DNA from: Ferruginibacter sp.
GTDB lineage: Bacteria > Bacteroidota > Bacteroidia > Chitinophagales > Chitinophagaceae
DNA length: 64,000 bases
Assembly: GCA_025362235.1 (NCBI GenBank)
Contig: JANYGZ010000011.1
Coordinates: 62,001 to 126,000, forward strand
Direction of reading: 5' to 3'
The notes beneath the pieces are model-generated. The model did no database searches. It was not told the origin of the DNA and worked only from the letters and a program-made list of their open reading frames with translations. How positions within the stretch are numbered: position 1 is the stretch's first letter; every line of letters begins with the position of its first letter. Shown piece after piece: positions 17,260 to 24,850 of this stretch. A program made the position numbers and the translations under genes.

Positions 17260-18069
17260 CTACCTTCCCCACCCCCATTTTAAAAAAACCGGAAAAGCCC
17301 TTGCCCATGTAGGTACATTGTGCTGCCCATCTTTTAACTCAGTGTAGTTAATACTTTTATCGCTGTATCCTTTTTGCTTTAATTCATTTATCAGGCTTAC
17401 AGTATCATCAATGGCATCAATAATACCATTGTTATTTCTATCTGCCGTTTCATCCTGCGTACCTACTTCAAAAAAAAACTGCAGCCAGGGTGCATAATTT
17501 CCTTCCCTTACCTGGCGGTGCATGATGCGGTTTTTTGATTCATCAAAATCAATGGCATTTTGGTCTTTATCCCTCCACCATAAAGCCCCGCTGAATACGC
17601 CAACTTTTGCAAACTCGTTTTGATTGTTCCACACTATATCCAAAGCGCTTAAGCCGCCTAAAGAAAAACCTGCATAGGATTTTTCTTTAAAAGTGAATAC
17701 GATATATGTTTTGCGGATAAAGGGTAACAGTTCCTCCAAAACAAATTGAGTATATAGCGCTGCTTTTGTTCCCCGGCCTTTGTAGTCAATTATTTTTGCT
17801 GTTGCATATTCATTTTTTCTATCAGCACCGCAATGAATGCCAACGCACAATAATGGTGCAATCGCATTTTGCTGGTAAAGGTTCTCCAGTATTTCGTCAA
17901 ATTTCATGGTAACCAGGTCTTGCCCGTCGTTAATCAATAACAGGCTTATATCAGTGGGAGCCACATCATTTAAAGGCAAATAAAAATCTATTATAATATC
18001 CCGTTTTAAATAAGTAGATTTAATAACATAGCGTTCTGTAATAATACCCGCAGTATCCTCTTTTGGCAT
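17260..18069 (-). CDS. Alpha/beta-hydrolase, putative esterase (enterochelin-esterase-like)
   Basis: The product of about 269 residues starts MPKEDTAGIITERYVIKS; a frame 44 codons longer exists, but its extra residues look non-coding. It has the esterase fold of the family that includes enterochelin esterase and esterase D: DISLLLINDGQD, IHCGADRKNEYAT, then the nucleophile elbow YAGFSLGGLSALD, with an acid/His region at the end (DGQHNVPTWARAFP). The catalytic triad would be Ser of GFSLGG, a later Asp and His of GQHN. It is divergent from the ATP-grasp gene with 174 bases between, so the two may share a control region. Confidence 0.85.
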   Translation of the reverse strand: MPKEDTAGIITERYVIKSTYLKRDIIIDFYLPLNDVAPTDISLLLINDGQDLVTMKFDEILENLYQQNAIAPLLCVGIHCGADRKNEYATAKIIDYKGRGTKAALYTQFVLEELLPFIRKTYIVFTFKEKSYAGFSLGGLSALDIVWNNQNEFAKVGVFSGALWWRDKDQNAIDFDESKNRIMHRQVREGNYAPWLQFFFEVGTQDETADRNNNGIIDAIDDTVSLINELKQKGYSDKSINYTELKDGQHNVPTWARAFPVFLKWGWGR

Positions 18070-18243
18070 AGCACCAAAAATAAGCAAAGAGAGGGAAAGT
18101 TGTTTAGTTAACAGGTCTTTTGTTTCATTAAAGCAAGCTGCAAGTATTATTTGGAAAATTGAAACGAAAAAAATACATTCGGTAATGGATATGCCTTCCA
18201 AACAACATTTTCAAACAATCGTTCTTTTATAAAAAATATAGTT

Positions 18244-19197
18244 ATGAAAAAAATAGGTGTTTTACATGGTAAAGAAAGAAGTTTTCCGGAAGCTTTTGTA
18301 CAAAGAGTGAACAGTAAAAATATACAAGGTATTATTGCAGAGCCGGTGAAAATAGATAAAGTGATGCAGGGTGTAAGCAGTGGTTATGCTGTAATAATCG
18401 ATCGCATATCGCAGGATATTCCTTTTTACAGGGCGGTATTAAAAAATGCAGCTTTATGCGGCACAGCAGTAATCAACAACCCTTTTTGGTGGAGTGCCGA
18501 CGAGAAATTTTTCAATAATTGTTTGTCAACTAAAATAAATGTTCCTGTACCAAAAACAGTTATTCTTCCTTCAAGGGATATGCCTGTTGATACAAGCGGT
18601 GAATCTTTCAGCAACCTTTCCTATCCGTTAGATTGGGAAAGTATTTTTAATTATGTAGGCTTTCCGGCGTATATGAAACCATTTGCCGGTGGAGGATGGA
18701 AGAGTGTTTATAAATTAACTGATAAAAATGATTTTTTTGAAAAGCATGGTGAAACAGGTGAACTGGTTATGATGTTGCAGGAAGAAATAATTTTTGAGGA
18801 ATATTATCGATGCTATTGTATTGGGGGAAAGTATGTGAGGATAATGAGTTACGAACCTCGCAACCCACATGCTTTACGTTACGTAGCTGACTTTAAACCC
18901 AGCGAAGAAAAGTTAAAAATGATGACCGATATAGTGCTGCGTATAAATCATTTTCTTGGATACGATTTTAATACAGTAGAGTTGGCACTAAAAGATGGGA
19001 TACCTTATGCCATTGATTTTTGCAACCCTGCACCTGATGCGGAAAGAGCAAGTGTAGGCGAAGAAAATTTTGAATGGGTAGTTGAAACTGCTGCAACATA
19101 TGCCATAGAAAAAGTTTTGGAACATAAAGAGGGAGAAGATAATTTAACCTGGGGCGAGTATATAAAAAGAAGCGCTGCAAAGCAAAAGCTTTATTAA
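18244..19197 (+). CDS. RimK-like ATP-grasp domain protein
   Basis: The product is a 317-residue soluble protein with an ATP-grasp fold: an N-terminal pre-ATP domain (MKKIGVLHGKERSFPEA), a nucleotide-binding lysine and glycine loop (AYMKPFAGGGWKSVYK), a second lysine/glutamate strand (VMMLQEEIIFEEYYRCYCIGG) and the magnesium motif near ELALKDGIPYAIDFCNPAPD. ATP-grasp enzymes activate a carboxylate as acyl-phosphate and join it to an amine or thiol. It is the first gene of a plus-strand cluster with a GCS2-type ligase, a glutamine amidotransferase and another ATP-grasp-like gene. A peptide or amide product is likely; its identity is unknown. Confidence 0.85.
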   Translation: MKKIGVLHGKERSFPEAFVQRVNSKNIQGIIAEPVKIDKVMQGVSSGYAVIIDRISQDIPFYRAVLKNAALCGTAVINNPFWWSADEKFFNNCLSTKINVPVPKTVILPSRDMPVDTSGESFSNLSYPLDWESIFNYVGFPAYMKPFAGGGWKSVYKLTDKNDFFEKHGETGELVMMLQEEIIFEEYYRCYCIGGKYVRIMSYEPRNPHALRYVADFKPSEEKLKMMTDIVLRINHFLGYDFNTVELALKDGIPYAIDFCNPAPDAERASVGEENFEWVVETAATYAIEKVLEHKEGEDNLTWGEYIKRSAAKQKLY

Positions 19198-19440
19198 TGG
19201 ATATGTTTAAATGGATATCTTTTAATGGATAATTTTTTAATTGATAATGGATAATGGCCTAATTCGAAAAGTGTTATAATTTTATCTGTCTGAATTATCA
19301 GGCGATAGAATTATTTATCATTAAAAAATGATCCAAAAAAAATAAAGGTATTTCGAAAAAGAACAAACACGCTGAATTTAAAATTTATCAATTATCCATT
19401 AAACAATTATCCATTACTTTTTATCAATTATCAATTAAAT
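19195..19440. repeat. Intergenic cluster of TAATGGATAAT-type repeats
   Basis: Starting at the stop codon of the ATP-grasp gene, three units of about 14 bases (each containing AATGGATAT or AATGGATAA) run in tandem. Then TTAATTGATAATGGATAAT follows. The complement, ATTATCCATTAAACAATTATCC and relatives, fills 19385-19438, just before the carboxylate-amine ligase start. The two blocks form an inverted arrangement around about 125 bases of AT-rich DNA. The same unit recurs at 47503-47535. Confidence 0.6.
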
Positions 19441-19444
19441 TAAG

Positions 19445-20557
19445 ATGGCCAACTTATCATACAAAGGTTTTACAATTGGTGTAGAAGAAGAATACATGGT
19501 GATTGATCCGGTGACAAGGGAGCTTAAAAGCCATGAACAAAAAATTGTTCATGAGGGTCAAAAATTGATAAAAGATAAAGTAAAGGCAGAGATGCACCAG
19601 GCGGTTGTAGAGGTAGGTACCGATATTTGCCAGGACATTGATGAAGCATTTATGGATGTTTCTACATTACGCAAAACCATCAGCGGTATCGGAGAAAGTT
19701 TAGGTTTAAAACTTGGCGCTTCGGGTACACACCCTTTTAGCCATTGGGAAAGCCAGTTGATAACAGACCATGTAAGGTATAGCGAGATAGTAAATGAACT
19801 GCAGGAGGCTGCAAGAAGCAACCTTATTTTTGGATTGCATGTACATGTTGGGATGGAGAACCGGGAGATGGCTATTCACATCGCTAATTCGGCCCGTTAT
19901 TTTTTGCCACATGTGTATGCATTAAGCACCAACTCACCTTTTTGGGAAGGCCGCACAACAGGTTATAAATCTTTTCGTACAAAAGTATTTGACAAATTCC
20001 CCCGTACGGGAATCCCTGATTATTTTGAAAGCATCGAAGCATATGAGAATTATGTAAAATTACTGGTAAAGACCAATTGTATAGATAATGCAAAAAAAAT
20101 ATGGTGGGACCTTCGGGTGCATCCATTTTTTAATACCGTTGAATTCCGTATTTGCGATATACCGATGACAGTGCAGGAAACGATTGCCATTGCTGCACTT
20201 TTTCAGGCATTATGTGCCAAGCTGTATAAGCTGCGCAGCCAAAACCTTAATTTTATGACCTACTCACGGGCACTGATAAACGAAAATAAATGGCGTGCCA
20301 GCAGGTATGGTATCGACGGCAGCATGATAGATTTTGGTAAAGAAACAGAAGTGAATACAAGGGTACTTATTTATGAGCTGCTAGATTTTATTGATGATGT
20401 GGTGCCGCAACTGGGTAGCCGCCATGCGGTTAATTATGTACACAATATGCTTGAACAAGGCACGGGTGCCGACAGACAATTAAAAGTATATGAACAAACC
20501 AACAGCCTTGTTGATGTAGTAGATTACATACATGGCAATTTTTTAACAGGTATATAA
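19445..20557 (+). CDS. Carboxylate-amine ligase, GCS2 family (YbdK-like)
   Basis: The product is a 370-residue enzyme of the glutamate-cysteine ligase 2 superfamily, with the signature GVEEEYMVIDPVTREL at the start, VEVGTDICQDI, LGASGTHPFSHWESQ, the FGLHVHVGMENRE histidine loop, and WWDLRVHPFFNTVEFRICDIPMTV late in the chain. Members of this family use ATP to couple a carboxylate to an amine. It is not clearly the glutathione-pathway enzyme. The gene sits between ATP-grasp and glutamine amidotransferase genes, which points to stepwise assembly of an amide-bonded metabolite. Confidence 0.93.
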   Translation: MANLSYKGFTIGVEEEYMVIDPVTRELKSHEQKIVHEGQKLIKDKVKAEMHQAVVEVGTDICQDIDEAFMDVSTLRKTISGIGESLGLKLGASGTHPFSHWESQLITDHVRYSEIVNELQEAARSNLIFGLHVHVGMENREMAIHIANSARYFLPHVYALSTNSPFWEGRTTGYKSFRTKVFDKFPRTGIPDYFESIEAYENYVKLLVKTNCIDNAKKIWWDLRVHPFFNTVEFRICDIPMTVQETIAIAALFQALCAKLYKLRSQNLNFMTYSRALINENKWRASRYGIDGSMIDFGKETEVNTRVLIYELLDFIDDVVPQLGSRHAVNYVHNMLEQGTGADRQLKVYEQTNSLVDVVDYIHGNFLTGI

Positions 20558-20594
20558 ACATAACCACGCGAAAATCTATTTCAACTAAAATTAT

Positions 20595-20602
20595 TATTTT
20601 TG
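20595..20602 (+). promoter_or_regulatory. Candidate -7 box, TATTTTTG, close to the amidotransferase start
   Basis: TATTTTTG fits the Bacteroidota consensus TAnnTTTG exactly. It ends four bases before the ATG at 20607, so transcription would begin at or very near the start codon and give a leaderless or nearly leaderless mRNA. No good TTTG is seen at the -33 position. The match may be chance in AT-rich DNA. Confidence 0.35.
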
Positions 20603-20606
20603 CAGC

Positions 20607-21452
20607 ATGTCCTTTATCGAAAAAAATAAAATCCGTATTGCAATTCTTGATTTATATGAGGGCTTCGCCAACCAGGGAATGCGCTGCATCAGGGAAATAC
20701 TAAATCAGTTTGGCGAAACCAATAACATGGATGTTTCATGGGATGAATTTGATGTGCGCCAGAAAAATGAAGTGCCCGATCTTTCGTATGATATTTTTAT
20801 CTCCAGTGGGGGCCCGGGAAGCCCTTTAGACAGTAAAGGCAGCGAATGGGAAAAGGTTTATTTCAATTGGCTCCGTAAGGTAGAAAAATGGAATAGCAGC
20901 GACGCCAACGTGCAAAAAAAATATGTATTTTTTATATGTCATTCTTTTCAGCTTGCCTGCAGGCATTATAATATTGGTACAGTATGCCAGAGAAAAAGTA
21001 CAGCATTCGGCGTTTTTCCCATTCACTTATTAAAAGATGGAAAAAAAGAAATAGTTTTTGAAGGGATGAAAGACCCGTTTTATGCAGTAGACAGCAGGGA
21101 CTACCAGGTTATTGAACCAAAGCATAATCAATTAATGCAGATGGGTGCTACTGTTTTAGCCATCGAAAAAGAACGCCCTCATATTCAATTGGAACGGGCT
21201 ATTATGGCAGTGCGTTTTAATGAATATATGATTGGCACACAGTTTCATCCTGAAGCTGATGCTGTTGGGATGAGTATACATCTTCAAACTACAGAAAAAA
21301 AGAAAACAGTTATTGAAAATTATGGCGAAGAAAAATGGGCCAGCATGATTGAGCAATTGAATGATCCTGATAAAATCATATTTACCTACCAACACATCCT
21401 GCCTAAGTTTTTACAACTTTCTGTGCAAAGTTTGCAGGCCGTAGAAATATAA
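20607..21452 (+). CDS. Class I glutamine amidotransferase domain protein
   Basis: The product is a 281-residue protein with the triad-type GATase fold: an oxyanion strand ISSGGPGSPLDS, the nucleophile motif FFICHSFQLACRHY (Cys followed by xxxQ as in active enzymes), and the catalytic His-Glu pair GTQFHPEADAVGM. It would release ammonia from glutamine for a partner synthetase or act as a gamma-glutamyl hydrolase. No synthetase domain is fused; the neighbouring ligase and ATP-grasp genes are the natural partners. The GCS2 gene ends 49 bases upstream. Confidence 0.9.
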   Translation: MSFIEKNKIRIAILDLYEGFANQGMRCIREILNQFGETNNMDVSWDEFDVRQKNEVPDLSYDIFISSGGPGSPLDSKGSEWEKVYFNWLRKVEKWNSSDANVQKKYVFFICHSFQLACRHYNIGTVCQRKSTAFGVFPIHLLKDGKKEIVFEGMKDPFYAVDSRDYQVIEPKHNQLMQMGATVLAIEKERPHIQLERAIMAVRFNEYMIGTQFHPEADAVGMSIHLQTTEKKKTVIENYGEEKWASMIEQLNDPDKIIFTYQHILPKFLQLSVQSLQAVEI

Positions 21453-21466
21453 TGCTGTTTTTATTT

Positions 21467-21580
21467 GGTGCAATTCAAATTGTCGCCCCGGATTTCGGCC
21501 GGCGGGGACACCGGCCGTGGTTGAGCCGTGGGCGGTCCTCACCAACCACCACTTGTTGCTGCGACAATTTGAATTGCACC
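21467..21580. repeat. GC-rich nested palindromic element with 19-base perfect terminal inverted repeats
   Basis: GGTGCAATTCAAATTGTCG (21467-21485) is repeated as its exact complement at 21562-21580. The core is strikingly GC-rich compared with the surroundings and folds into two further hairpins: CGGCCGG/CCGGCCG (21496-21502 and 21511-21517) and GTGGTTG/CAACCAC (21517-21523 and 21543-21549). It lies between the amidotransferase stop and the next gene start. It could be a MITE-type insertion or a structured RNA element in the operon transcript. Both flanks are T-rich but show no certain target duplication. Confidence 0.8.
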
Positions 21581-21651
21581 TTTTTATAGATTGCATAGTA
21601 TGATTATTATGATTATTTTTAATCCCCGTATTACCATCAATTACAATCATT

Positions 21652-22842
21652 ATGCAAAAAGAATTAAGGGCCACATTTAATAAAGGTTTTTCGGAAGAAA
21701 AATATGCAGCATATATACATGAGTTAGAAAATCTTCATTCGGGAACGCTGGATTTCAGGATTGCCGAAACGCCCATTTTTATCCCTAAGGATTTTACACA
21801 AAAAATATTAGGTGCCTGTGAAGACATTATTGATATTTTAGTTGCGCCAAATTTTAAAACACGCACGCAAAAATCAATACCTGCAGGCAGCAACGTTGCT
21901 CCTGAAAAAGATCATGCAGAATTTATTGCCCTTGATTTTGGTATTTGCGAAAACCTAAACGGCTTACTGGAGCCGCAATTGATAGAAATGCAGGGATTCC
22001 CAACCCTGTTTGCATTCCAGGCTTTTCATACGGCTATTACAAGAAGGTATGCCAATGTACCCGCTAACTACGATGCTTATTTAAATGGATATACAGAAGC
22101 CAGCTACCTGCACTTATTAAAAGAAATAATTGTGGGTGATGCCAATCCGGAAAATGTTATACTGTTGGAAATATATCCGGAGCAGCAAAAAACAAGGATA
22201 GATTTTTACTGTACAGAAGATACACTGGGTATAAAAACTGTTTGCCTTACCAAATTAATTGGCGAAGGCAATCAGCTATTTTATGAAAAAGACGGAAAAA
22301 AGATACCCATAAAAAAAATCTATAACCGGCTTATTTTTGATGACCTCCACCAACAAAAAAACCTGGGTAATATTATTGATATTACCCATCCATGGGATGT
22401 TGAATGGATACCCCACCCCAACTGGTTTTACCGCATCAGCAAATACACTTTGCCGCTAATTGACAATCCTTATGTACCACCAACATTTTATTTAAATGAA
22501 TTAAAAGAGCTGCCTGCTGACCTGGAAAATTATGTATTAAAGCCATTGTTTTCTTTTGCCGGTATGGGTGTAATTATTGATGTTACAAAAAAAGATATTG
22601 ATTCTGTTACCGATCCGGAAAACTGGATATTGCAACGAAAGGTAAAATATGCTGATGTAATTGAAACGCCCGATATGCCCGCCAAGGCAGAGATAAGGCT
22701 ATTTTACTTTTGGAAAAAAGACTGGCCCCGGCCAGTAGCAGTGCATAATTTATCGAGGTTAAGCAAAGGCAAAATGATTGGTACAAGATATAATAAAGAT
22801 AAAAACTGGGTAGGTGGCAGTGTTGCTTTTTTTGAGCGGTAA
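21652..22842 (+). CDS. Atypical ATP-grasp-like protein, function unknown
   Basis: The product is a 396-residue soluble protein I cannot name. Its C-terminal third carries ATP-grasp-like features: a lysine and glycine loop (YVLKPLFSFAGMGVIID), then WILQRKVKYADVIETP and the strand AEIRLFYFW, and near the end SRLSKGKMIGTRYNKDK. The N-terminal half has conserved-looking segments (LEPQLIEMQGFPTLFAFQ, HPWDVEWIPHPNWFYRIS). It is the last gene of the cluster with GCS2 ligase and amidotransferase, so a second ligation step on the same product is the simplest idea (inference). Confidence 0.75.
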   Translation: MQKELRATFNKGFSEEKYAAYIHELENLHSGTLDFRIAETPIFIPKDFTQKILGACEDIIDILVAPNFKTRTQKSIPAGSNVAPEKDHAEFIALDFGICENLNGLLEPQLIEMQGFPTLFAFQAFHTAITRRYANVPANYDAYLNGYTEASYLHLLKEIIVGDANPENVILLEIYPEQQKTRIDFYCTEDTLGIKTVCLTKLIGEGNQLFYEKDGKKIPIKKIYNRLIFDDLHQQKNLGNIIDITHPWDVEWIPHPNWFYRISKYTLPLIDNPYVPPTFYLNELKELPADLENYVLKPLFSFAGMGVIIDVTKKDIDSVTDPENWILQRKVKYADVIETPDMPAKAEIRLFYFWKKDWPRPVAVHNLSRLSKGKMIGTRYNKDKNWVGGSVAFFER

Positions 22843-22850
22843 AGTGGTGA

Positions 22851-22882
22851 TCCGATAGCTATCGGATGGTCAATGGTCAATG
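22851..22882. repeat. 16-base perfect palindrome TCCGATAGCTATCGGA followed by GTCAATG repeats
   Basis: The palindrome lies nine bases after the stop of the ATP-grasp-like gene and could act as a weak terminator, although no T tract follows. The same core recurs at 51275-51290. Two GTCAATG units follow directly; their complement, CATTGAC, is the unit of the array at 36433. Confidence 0.6.
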
Positions 22883-22984
22883 GTGAATATTTGACCATCT
22901 ACTATTCAGGTAATCTGAGCACGGATGAAACTTCGTTTTTAAATTTAATTTTTTTTACTACTTGTTACTTTAATCTTATATAAT

Positions 22985-23983
22985 ATGCAAATGATAAATG
23001 GACCGGTAAGATTTGTTTATTACCTTAATAAGCTACAAGTGCTGCTAAATAAAGCAGCTCAACAAAAAAACCCGGCATTATGGTTGTATAAAAATGATGC
23101 CCGTACCCCTTTATTTATGCTGGAAGCATTGTGTAAACTATATTCGAAAATTCATAATAAAAATAAATTTACCAAACTGAAAGACCAGTTTAAATTACTG
23201 GAAGATACAATAGGCGCCATTGATTATTATGATAATATCGCAAAAGATGTTAGTACCATTAATAAAATACCAGCTGAAGTTACCAGTTATTTACTGTCTC
23301 AGACAAGGGAAAAAATACAAAGCCTTAATGAAATACTGGTTGAAAAAAAATGGATATCACCCGATAACAGCCGCATTAAAAAAATACAGGGCAAATTAAA
23401 TGAGGCAGACTGGCTTCATGAAAAAGAAGAGATAAAAGCCATCAATGAATTTTATGGCGAAGCTATTTACGATATTACAGAATTTATACAAACCGACGCG
23501 TTTCATTTTGATAATATTGAAACCGATATACATGAACTAAGGCGTAAGCTGCGCTGGCTGAGCATTTATCCACAGGCGTTACTGGGCTGTATACAGTTTA
23601 GTAAAAATAAAACAACGCCAAAACACCTGGCAAAATACCTTACTAAAGAAATAACGGGTTCTGTATTCAACAAAATGCCGGATGCTTGCGATAACAGGTA
23701 TTTTTTATTGCTCGAACAAAACTATTTCTATTCGCTTAGCTGGATGATTGCAGCATTGGGCAAAATAAAGGACAAGGGTCTACATGCTATTGCTGTTAAA
23801 GAAGCAGTACTGCAAACAACCAAATCAACAGAAGCCGATGCTGCAAAAAAAGCCTATAGTTTATTGGGAAACAAACAACCAAAAATAGAGGAGTTACTTA
23901 AAGAAGCTTCAAGCATCTGCAAGGTTTATTTTGGTGAACAAAACCTTGAAAATTTGGTGGTGGGCATAAGTTCAGTAAAGTAA
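22985..23983 (+). CDS. Conserved hypothetical all-helical protein
   Basis: The product is a 332-residue protein, predicted largely helical, Lys/Glu-rich, with no signal peptide. Segments such as ARTPLFMLEALCKLYSKI followed by DIHELRRKLRWLSIYPQAL recall the arrangement of CHAD domains (paired helical bundles with basic residues that bind polyphosphate), but the match is weak. It follows the ligase cluster by 140 bases on the same strand and is closed by a terminator, so it may be its distal member. Function unknown. Confidence 0.6.
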   Translation: MQMINGPVRFVYYLNKLQVLLNKAAQQKNPALWLYKNDARTPLFMLEALCKLYSKIHNKNKFTKLKDQFKLLEDTIGAIDYYDNIAKDVSTINKIPAEVTSYLLSQTREKIQSLNEILVEKKWISPDNSRIKKIQGKLNEADWLHEKEEIKAINEFYGEAIYDITEFIQTDAFHFDNIETDIHELRRKLRWLSIYPQALLGCIQFSKNKTTPKHLAKYLTKEITGSVFNKMPDACDNRYFLLLEQNYFYSLSWMIAALGKIKDKGLHAIAVKEAVLQTTKSTEADAAKKAYSLLGNKQPKIEELLKEASSICKVYFGEQNLENLVVGISSVK

Positions 23984-23995
23984 TAACATAAGCAT

Positions 23996-24033
23996 AAAAA
24001 AAATCCCTAATAAAATTATTAGGGATTTTTTTT
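23996..24033. terminator. Bidirectional intrinsic terminator
   Basis: AATCCCTAAT pairs with ATTAGGGATT around a short loop, with an A run on the left and a T run on the right, so it works on both strands. It lies between two convergent genes and overlaps the stop codon of the minus-strand gene. Confidence 0.92.
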
Positions 24034-24601
24034 ATGCTTTAACTTTTGCCGGCACTTTTTTCTTAACTTTTTTTAATGCCGCTTCTACTGCTTTACTTAA
24101 CTCATCATAAGTTACCTTACCGGTAAAACGCTCCCCATTTATAAAGAAAGTAGGAACATCTTTTACTCCACGGTTAATACCTTCACGCATATCGCCCTGA
24201 ACCTGCCAGCCATAAGTGGCATTTACCAGTTCATCTAAAAACCTTTTGTTTTGTACACCGGCTTCCCTGCTATGCAGTTTTAAACTGGTTGTACCAAGAT
24301 TTCTGCGATTGGCAAAAAGGATATTGTGCATTTCCCAGAATTTACCGTCCTGGGCGGTGGCTACAGAAGCTTCTCCTGCTTTTAAACTACGCTGGTGGAT
24401 ATTTGTCATAGGAAAATGCCTGAAATTAAAACGCATTTTTCCTTCGTATTCTACCAACAACTGTTTTACTACTTCGTTAGCCTTTGCACAAACCTCACTT
24501 TCATACTCGCCAAATTCTTCTAATGTTACGGGTGCATTAATGTTTCCAACAAATACATCCCTCGGTTCAATAATTTCAACCACTTCTTTTTTGAATGCCA
24601 T
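24032..24601 (-). CDS. DsbA-like thioredoxin-fold protein lacking a CxxC motif
   Basis: The product is a 189-residue protein of the DsbA/thioredoxin_4 group: NAPVTLEEFGEYE at the active-site position, a helical insertion with KMRFNFRHFPMTNIHQ, and the cis-proline loop GVKDVPTFFINGERFTG. Where active oxidoreductases have CxxC, this one reads YESEVC: only one cysteine remains. There is no signal peptide, so it is probably cytosolic. It may be a single-cysteine redox or binding protein. From memory, homologues annotated as DsbA family protein are common in Bacteroidota. Confidence 0.8.
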   Translation of the reverse strand: MAFKKEVVEIIEPRDVFVGNINAPVTLEEFGEYESEVCAKANEVVKQLLVEYEGKMRFNFRHFPMTNIHQRSLKAGEASVATAQDGKFWEMHNILFANRRNLGTTSLKLHSREAGVQNKRFLDELVNATYGWQVQGDMREGINRGVKDVPTFFINGERFTGKVTYDELSKAVEAALKKVKKKVPAKVKA

Positions 24602-24624
24602 AATATATAATTTATTTGTATGCT

Positions 24625-24733
24625 GTAACCCCTATTTACCCAGTTTACAACATGTAATAATAACCACTTCAACAGGTAATTGTTGTACTTTTTTTAATAT
24701 AAACACCTGTTGTACAGATTGGGTTAGGGGCTG
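24625..24733. repeat. Long imperfect inverted repeat (about 110 bases)
   Basis: The left arm (24625-24653, GTAACCCCTATTTACCCAGT and on to ACAACA) is matched imperfectly by the complement of the right arm (24705-24733, TGTTGTACAGATTGGGTTAG and on). Inside, AACAGGT and ACCTGTT pair again. The element fills much of the gap between the DsbA-like gene and clpB. It could be a small MITE or a regulatory hairpin. Confidence 0.55.
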
Positions 24734-24850
24734 AAGATAATAATTTTTACCTTTTTTTCACTACCATCTAAATATAATTCCTTAACAGTTTATCCACAAT
24801 ACTGATAATCAAGTGCTTATATTTTAAGCTTTTTGACTAATAACTTTTAT

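Noticed and set aside
17058-17312. Plus-strand frame of 84 codons between the orphan gene and the esterase gene
   Set aside because: The composition is Tyr/Asn-rich without pattern, and it runs into the esterase C-terminus on the other strand.
17260-18201. Longer esterase start at 18201 with a signal-like N-terminus
   Set aside because: The added 44 residues contain scattered Cys and charged residues rather than a clean signal peptide; the start at 18069 fits the fold better, though an exported form cannot be fully excluded.
19195-19440. CRISPR or replication origin iterons
   Set aside because: Units are short, AT-rich and partly inverted, no Rep or DnaA gene is near, and the same unit recurs at an unrelated gene end.
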